From positions 49,080-113,079 of the forward strand of contig CAUJDF010000094.1 of NCBI GenBank assembly GCA_963169045.1: a DNA stretch of 64,000 bases. The letters are read 5' to 3'. Shown one piece after another: positions 60,375 through 64,000 of the stretch. Numbering within the stretch: position 1 is the stretch's first letter; each line of letters opens with the position of its first letter. Origin of the DNA: Myxococcota bacterium (GTDB taxonomy: Bacteria > Myxococcota_A > Bradymonadia > UBA7976 > UBA1532). The notes beneath the pieces are model-generated. The model worked only from the letters and a program-made list of their open reading frames with translations. It was not told where the DNA came from and did no database searches. The translations under genes and the position numbers were made by a program.

Positions 60375-63300
60375 ATGCGCCGGATGGGGTTCCAGGGCGG
60401 GTTGGTGGCGTTGCTCTGCGCGGCGTTGGCGATCGGTTGTGACGACGGTGGCGGCGCCGCGGCGGACGACGCGGACGCGGCGGCGCCCGACGGGGGAGGC
60501 CGCGACACCGGGCCGCCGCCGAAGCAGTGCGCCGACGGCCGCGACAACGACGGCGACGGCGAGACCGACGGGGACGATCCGGGCTGCGCCGGGGCCGACG
60601 ACGACGACGAGTCCGACGATCCGCCGCCGAAGCAATGCGGCAACGGCACCGACGACGACCAGGACGGCGCCGCCGACTTCCCCGCGGATCGCGGCTGCGC
60701 CTCGCGGACGGACGACGACGAGTCCGACGACCCGACCACCGAGTGCAGCGACGACGTCGACAACGACCAGGACGGCTTCACCGACTTCCCGGCGGATCCC
60801 GGCTGCGGCTCGGCGCTCGACGACCGCGAGGGCGACGACACGACGCCGCTGCCCCAGTGCGGCGACGGCCTCGACAACGACCGCGACGGCCATGTCGACC
60901 TCGCCGATCCCGGCTGCGGCAGCGCCGCCGATCCGCGCGAGCAGGAGGTCGGGGAGCCGCCCGCCTGCGCCGACGGCCTCGACAACGACGACGACGGCAT
61001 CGTCGACTTCCCGCGCGAGCCCGGCTGTTCGGCCGCGGGCGACGAGGACGAGGCCGATCCCGATCCGCCACCCGCCTGCGCCAACGGGCGCGACGACGAC
61101 GGCGACGACGCGGTCGACTACCCCGACGATCCCGGCTGCAGCGGCGTCGGCGACCGCGACGAGACCGACCCCATCGTCATGCCCACGTGCAGCGACGGCC
61201 TTGACAATGATCGCGACGGCCACGTCGACTACCCCGCCGATCGCGGCTGCCAGAGCGCGGCCGACGGCAGCGAGGAGGGGAGCTGCGGTTCGGTGTACGA
61301 CCCGCCGGAGCTGACCGCCGGCCGCGTCCTCCGCGCCGACCTGCGCCGCGGGCGCTTCGCCGCCCAGGGCTCATGCGGCGGCGTCGGCGCGCCCGAGATG
61401 GTCTTCTTCTACCGCGTGGAGCGGGCGCTCGAGGCGCTCGAGTTCACGACCGCCCACGCCGAAACCGTTGTGGAAACGGTGCTTTACGTGCGTCGTGCCT
61501 GCCTCGACGGCGGCACCGAGGTCGCCTGCGCGCGCGAGCCCGGCGGCGACGGCGTGGCGGCGAACACGGTGCGCGTCGATCACCCGCAGCCCGGCGACTA
61601 CTACCTCTTCGTCGACGGCGCCGCGGGGCGCGGCGACGACTTTGCCGTCTCGGCGACGGAGGTGCCGCTGGCGCAGTGCCTGAACGGTGACGACGACGAC
61701 GCCGATGGCCGCGCCGACTACCCGCTCGATCCCGGCTGCGAAGCGCCCGAGGATCGCGACGAGACCGATCCCGAGATCGCGCCGGCTTGCGCCGACGACG
61801 AGGACAACGACGGCGACGGCCTCGTCGACTATCCGATCGACCGCGGCTGCCTCGCCGCCGCCGACGACGACGAGGTCGACGTCTGCGGGCAGGGCGTCCG
61901 CGTCCTCGAGATCCCGTCCGACGCGGAGTTCGTGCTCGGCGATACCGCGCAGCAGGGGGCGAGCAACTTCTTCGGGCGCTGCGGCGGCCAGAACGCCAAC
62001 GAGGTCGTGTACCGCTACCGCAACCCCCACAACGCGCGGCTGACGTTCAGCGTGGACAACCCCGAGACGCCGCAGGCGGCGATCGTCTACGTTCGCTCGA
62101 GCTGCGTGCAGGTCAACACCGAGCTCGGCTGCGACGCCGGCAACGGCGTGCCGCCGCGCGGGCAGGTCCGTGTCGACCGCGCGAGCCCCGGCGACTACTT
62201 CGTGTTCGTCGACGCGCAGTTCGGCCAGGGCGGTCCGTTCAAGCTGACCGTCCGATCGGAGCGCCTGCCGCCGGGTTGCCGCGACGCCTTCGACAACGAC
62301 GGTGACGGGTTCATCGACGGCGACGACCTGGGCTGCGCCGAGGCCGACGACGAGGACGAGCGCGATCCGCCCGCCGGCTCGCCGGCGCCCGCCTGCTGGA
62401 ACCAGCAGGACGACGACGGCGACGGCGCCACCGACTATCCGTTCGACATCGGCTGCGCCACCAAGGGCGACGCCGACGAAGCGGACGGCGACGCGCCGCC
62501 GGCGTGCAGCAACGGCCTGGACGACGACGAGGACGGCCGGGTCGATTTCCCGCTGGACGCCGGTTGCCAGGCGCGCGGCGACGACGAGGAGCGCAACCCG
62601 ATCCCGCCGCCCCAGTGCGGCAACTCGCTCGACGACGACATGGACGGCCGCACCGACTACCCGAGCGACCCCGGCTGCGACGCCGCCGGCGATCCGAGCG
62701 AGCGCGACGGGCAGCCGCGTCCGGCATGCGCCAACGGCGAGGACGACGACCGCGACGGTCTGGTCGATTTCCCGTTCGATCCCGGCTGCATCGCCGCCAG
62801 CCACCGCGCCGAGGACGACCCGGTGGAGCCGCCCGTGTGCAAGAATGCCCGCGACGACGACGAGGACGGCGCGACGGACTTCCCGCGGGATCCCGGCTGC
62901 GCGTACGCCGCCGACGGCGACGAGGCCAACCCGCAGTTCGTGCCGCAGTGCGCCAACCGCCGGGACGACGACGCCGACATGCGGATCGACTTCCCCGACG
63001 ACCCCGGCTGCGAGTTCGCCGCGGACAACGACGAGGCCAACATGGGCCAGGTCCGGCCGCGGTGCGCCGACGGCGTCGACAACGACGACGACGGCGGCAC
63101 CGACCTCGCCGACGTCGGCTGCGACGGTCCGCGCGACGACGACGAGGCCGACCTCGAGGTGGTGCCGTTCTGCGCCGACGAGATCGACAACGACGAAGAC
63201 GGCCAGACCGACTGGCCGGACGACGAGGGGTGCGCCGCCCGGGGCGACGACTGCGAGCAGGCCGGCTGGGGCCTCTGCGAGGGCGTCTGCCTCGATCTCG

Positions 63301-63845
63301 TGAGCGACGAGCAGAACTGCGGCCGTTGCGGGCGCGTGTGCGAGGACGGCGTCGAGTGCATCGAGGGCTTCTGCGGCGGTCTCTTCGTCTTCGAAGGCAT
63401 CCTGAACGACGTGCCCGAAGCCGATCTCGGCGGCTGGGAGGTGTGTCATCGCAGCCTCTACGCCGAGACGTGGCCGCTCGCGCCCATCCAGCAGCAGTGC
63501 GATGGCCAGTACGTGATGTACGGCTGCCGCCGCGTCGGCCAGGCCAGCTTCCAGGTGCTGGCGATGGGCGAGCGCGACGCCGTCTTCCGCGACACCGGCC
63601 GCGGCAACGACCTGAACGTCCACAACGGCGTCGGCTGGTACTTCGGCACGTCCCAGAGCATCGGCTTCGCCGCCCCGGGCCAGATGGTGGCGCGCAACTC
63701 TTGCGACACCGCCGGTCCCATGGACAACCAGCGCATCTGCTGGCACACGAACAACAGCCAGATGAGCGGCGGCTTCCGCTGCGGATCCAACATGTGGCTC
63801 AACGACGCGCGCGACTGGGAGCGTGTGATCTTCACCAGCCGCTGA
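60375..63845 (+). CDS. Giant Asp/Cys-repeat lipoprotein (18 MopE-like repeats, two PPC-like domains)
   Basis: 1156 residues, ATG 60375 eight bases after GGAGG. Lipobox LAIGC (Cys ~22). I count 18 repeats of ~36-39 residues of the form C-A-D/N-G-x-D-N/D-D-x-D-G-x-x-D-Y/F-P-x-D-P-G-C: seven, a ~110-residue beta domain (ELTAGRVLRADLRRG, GDYYLFVDGAAGRGDDF), two, a second such domain (VLGDTAQQGASNFFGRC, GDYFVFVDAQFGQGG), then nine more. Each repeat has two Cys and a DxDxDG-like calcium motif. The end has a small Cys module (CEGVCLDLVSDEQNCGRCGR) and a ~150-residue C-terminal domain (GWEVCHRSLYAETW, GNDLNVHNGVGWYF, CWHTNNSQMSGG). A surface metal/calcium-binding protein with an adhesin-like role is the reasonable guess. 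Confidence 0.93.
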   Translation: MRRMGFQGGLVALLCAALAIGCDDGGGAAADDADAAAPDGGGRDTGPPPKQCADGRDNDGDGETDGDDPGCAGADDDDESDDPPPKQCGNGTDDDQDGAADFPADRGCASRTDDDESDDPTTECSDDVDNDQDGFTDFPADPGCGSALDDREGDDTTPLPQCGDGLDNDRDGHVDLADPGCGSAADPREQEVGEPPACADGLDNDDDGIVDFPREPGCSAAGDEDEADPDPPPACANGRDDDGDDAVDYPDDPGCSGVGDRDETDPIVMPTCSDGLDNDRDGHVDYPADRGCQSAADGSEEGSCGSVYDPPELTAGRVLRADLRRGRFAAQGSCGGVGAPEMVFFYRVERALEALEFTTAHAETVVETVLYVRRACLDGGTEVACAREPGGDGVAANTVRVDHPQPGDYYLFVDGAAGRGDDFAVSATEVPLAQCLNGDDDDADGRADYPLDPGCEAPEDRDETDPEIAPACADDEDNDGDGLVDYPIDRGCLAAADDDEVDVCGQGVRVLEIPSDAEFVLGDTAQQGASNFFGRCGGQNANEVVYRYRNPHNARLTFSVDNPETPQAAIVYVRSSCVQVNTELGCDAGNGVPPRGQVRVDRASPGDYFVFVDAQFGQGGPFKLTVRSERLPPGCRDAFDNDGDGFIDGDDLGCAEADDEDERDPPAGSPAPACWNQQDDDGDGATDYPFDIGCATKGDADEADGDAPPACSNGLDDDEDGRVDFPLDAGCQARGDDEERNPIPPPQCGNSLDDDMDGRTDYPSDPGCDAAGDPSERDGQPRPACANGEDDDRDGLVDFPFDPGCIAASHRAEDDPVEPPVCKNARDDDEDGATDFPRDPGCAYAADGDEANPQFVPQCANRRDDDADMRIDFPDDPGCEFAADNDEANMGQVRPRCADGVDNDDDGGTDLADVGCDGPRDDDEADLEVVPFCADEIDNDEDGQTDWPDDEGCAARGDDCEQAGWGLCEGVCLDLVSDEQNCGRCGRVCEDGVECIEGFCGGLFVFEGILNDVPEADLGGWEVCHRSLYAETWPLAPIQQQCDGQYVMYGCRRVGQASFQVLAMGERDAVFRDTGRGNDLNVHNGVGWYFGTSQSIGFAAPGQMVARNSCDTAGPMDNQRICWHTNNSQMSGGFRCGSNMWLNDARDWERVIFTSR

Positions 63846-64000
63846 GAGGGTCGGCCGAAATGAGCCGCCGGCTGCGAGGCCGCCTTCCGGGGCGCTCCCC
63901 GCCGGGGCTCCTCGAGACGAGCTCGACGGGCCTCTTGGCCCGCCTTCGCTCGTCTCTCCGGTGCCGCGCCGTGGACCGGTCGCCTTCGGCTTCCTGCGCT
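63846..64000. other. Intergenic end of window
   Basis: GC-rich sequence with short inverted repeats (GGGCCTCTTGGCCCG near 63929-63943). No start codon with ribosome site and no recognisable gene begins here. Confidence 0.6.

Overview
This is a 64 kb stretch of very GC-rich (visibly around 70 % or more), gene-dense chromosomal DNA from a Gram-negative bacterium. The best fit is Myxococcota or a related former deltaproteobacterium. The signs are three Ser/Thr protein kinases (one with PEGA repeats), many lipoproteins with Asp/Cys-rich MopE-like repeats, CotH kinases, an OmpA protein with thrombospondin type 3 repeats, a Gld-type ABC/DUF4340 operon, and TTG/GTG starts behind good Shine-Dalgarno sites. 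I see no rRNA, tRNA, CRISPR array, phage or transposase. About 50 genes are supported; most gaps are under 150 bp, and many same-strand neighbours share ATGA/TTGA overlaps.

Layout. 2-10.4 kb: tail of a PEGA kinase, a 38-bp minisatellite, an OmpA/TSP3 porin-like protein, a large lipoprotein, an AsmA-like/GT51 peptidoglycan glycosyltransferase, an alpha/beta hydrolase and a glycerate kinase. 10.4-17.1 kb: a lipoprotein and a compact operon of Ser/Thr kinase, glgC and GH57 glucanotransferase (glycogen metabolism). 17.1-21.2 kb: PEP synthase regulator, enoyl-CoA hydratase, orphan histidine kinase, small membrane protein. 21.2-28.3 kb: a minus-strand block of secreted lipoproteins: two tandem IPT/TIG proteins with Ser/Thr-rich beta-type regions, a 42-bp hairpin repeat array, and a Cys-rich TSP1/MopE-like protein. 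28.4-34.3 kb: greB, cysDN (CysN carrying a dead APS-kinase-like tail), an EamA transporter, a GAF protein and a tRNA-dihydrouridine synthase. 34.3-42.7 kb: a Cys-rich lipoprotein, a fused double HCCA-isomerase overlapping a DegT aminotransferase, a shortened Tex-like S1 protein, and a three-gene envelope operon (barrel, Asp-box propeller, small secreted protein). 42.7-46.0 kb: small membrane protein, inositol-1-phosphate synthase and a bifunctional inositol-phosphate cytidylyltransferase/CDP-inositol transferase. 46.2-50.1 kb: small protein, TPR-barrel protein, gluQ and a third kinase. 50.1-54.4 kb: operon of propeller lipoprotein, CotH lipoprotein and CotH-MopE-C-type lectin lipoprotein. 54.4-60.2 kb: ABC ATPase, fused GldF/GldG permease, DUF4340 protein and a PlsC acyltransferase. 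60.4-63.8 kb: an 18-repeat Asp/Cys-rich giant lipoprotein.

The most interesting candidates are the inositol-phosphate operon (an enzyme pair best known from hyperthermophile di-myo-inositol phosphate synthesis), the CotH/lectin operon, and the tandem IPT/Ser-Thr-rich lipoproteins preceded by hairpin repeats. All functions are read from motifs and context only; nothing was searched or computed.
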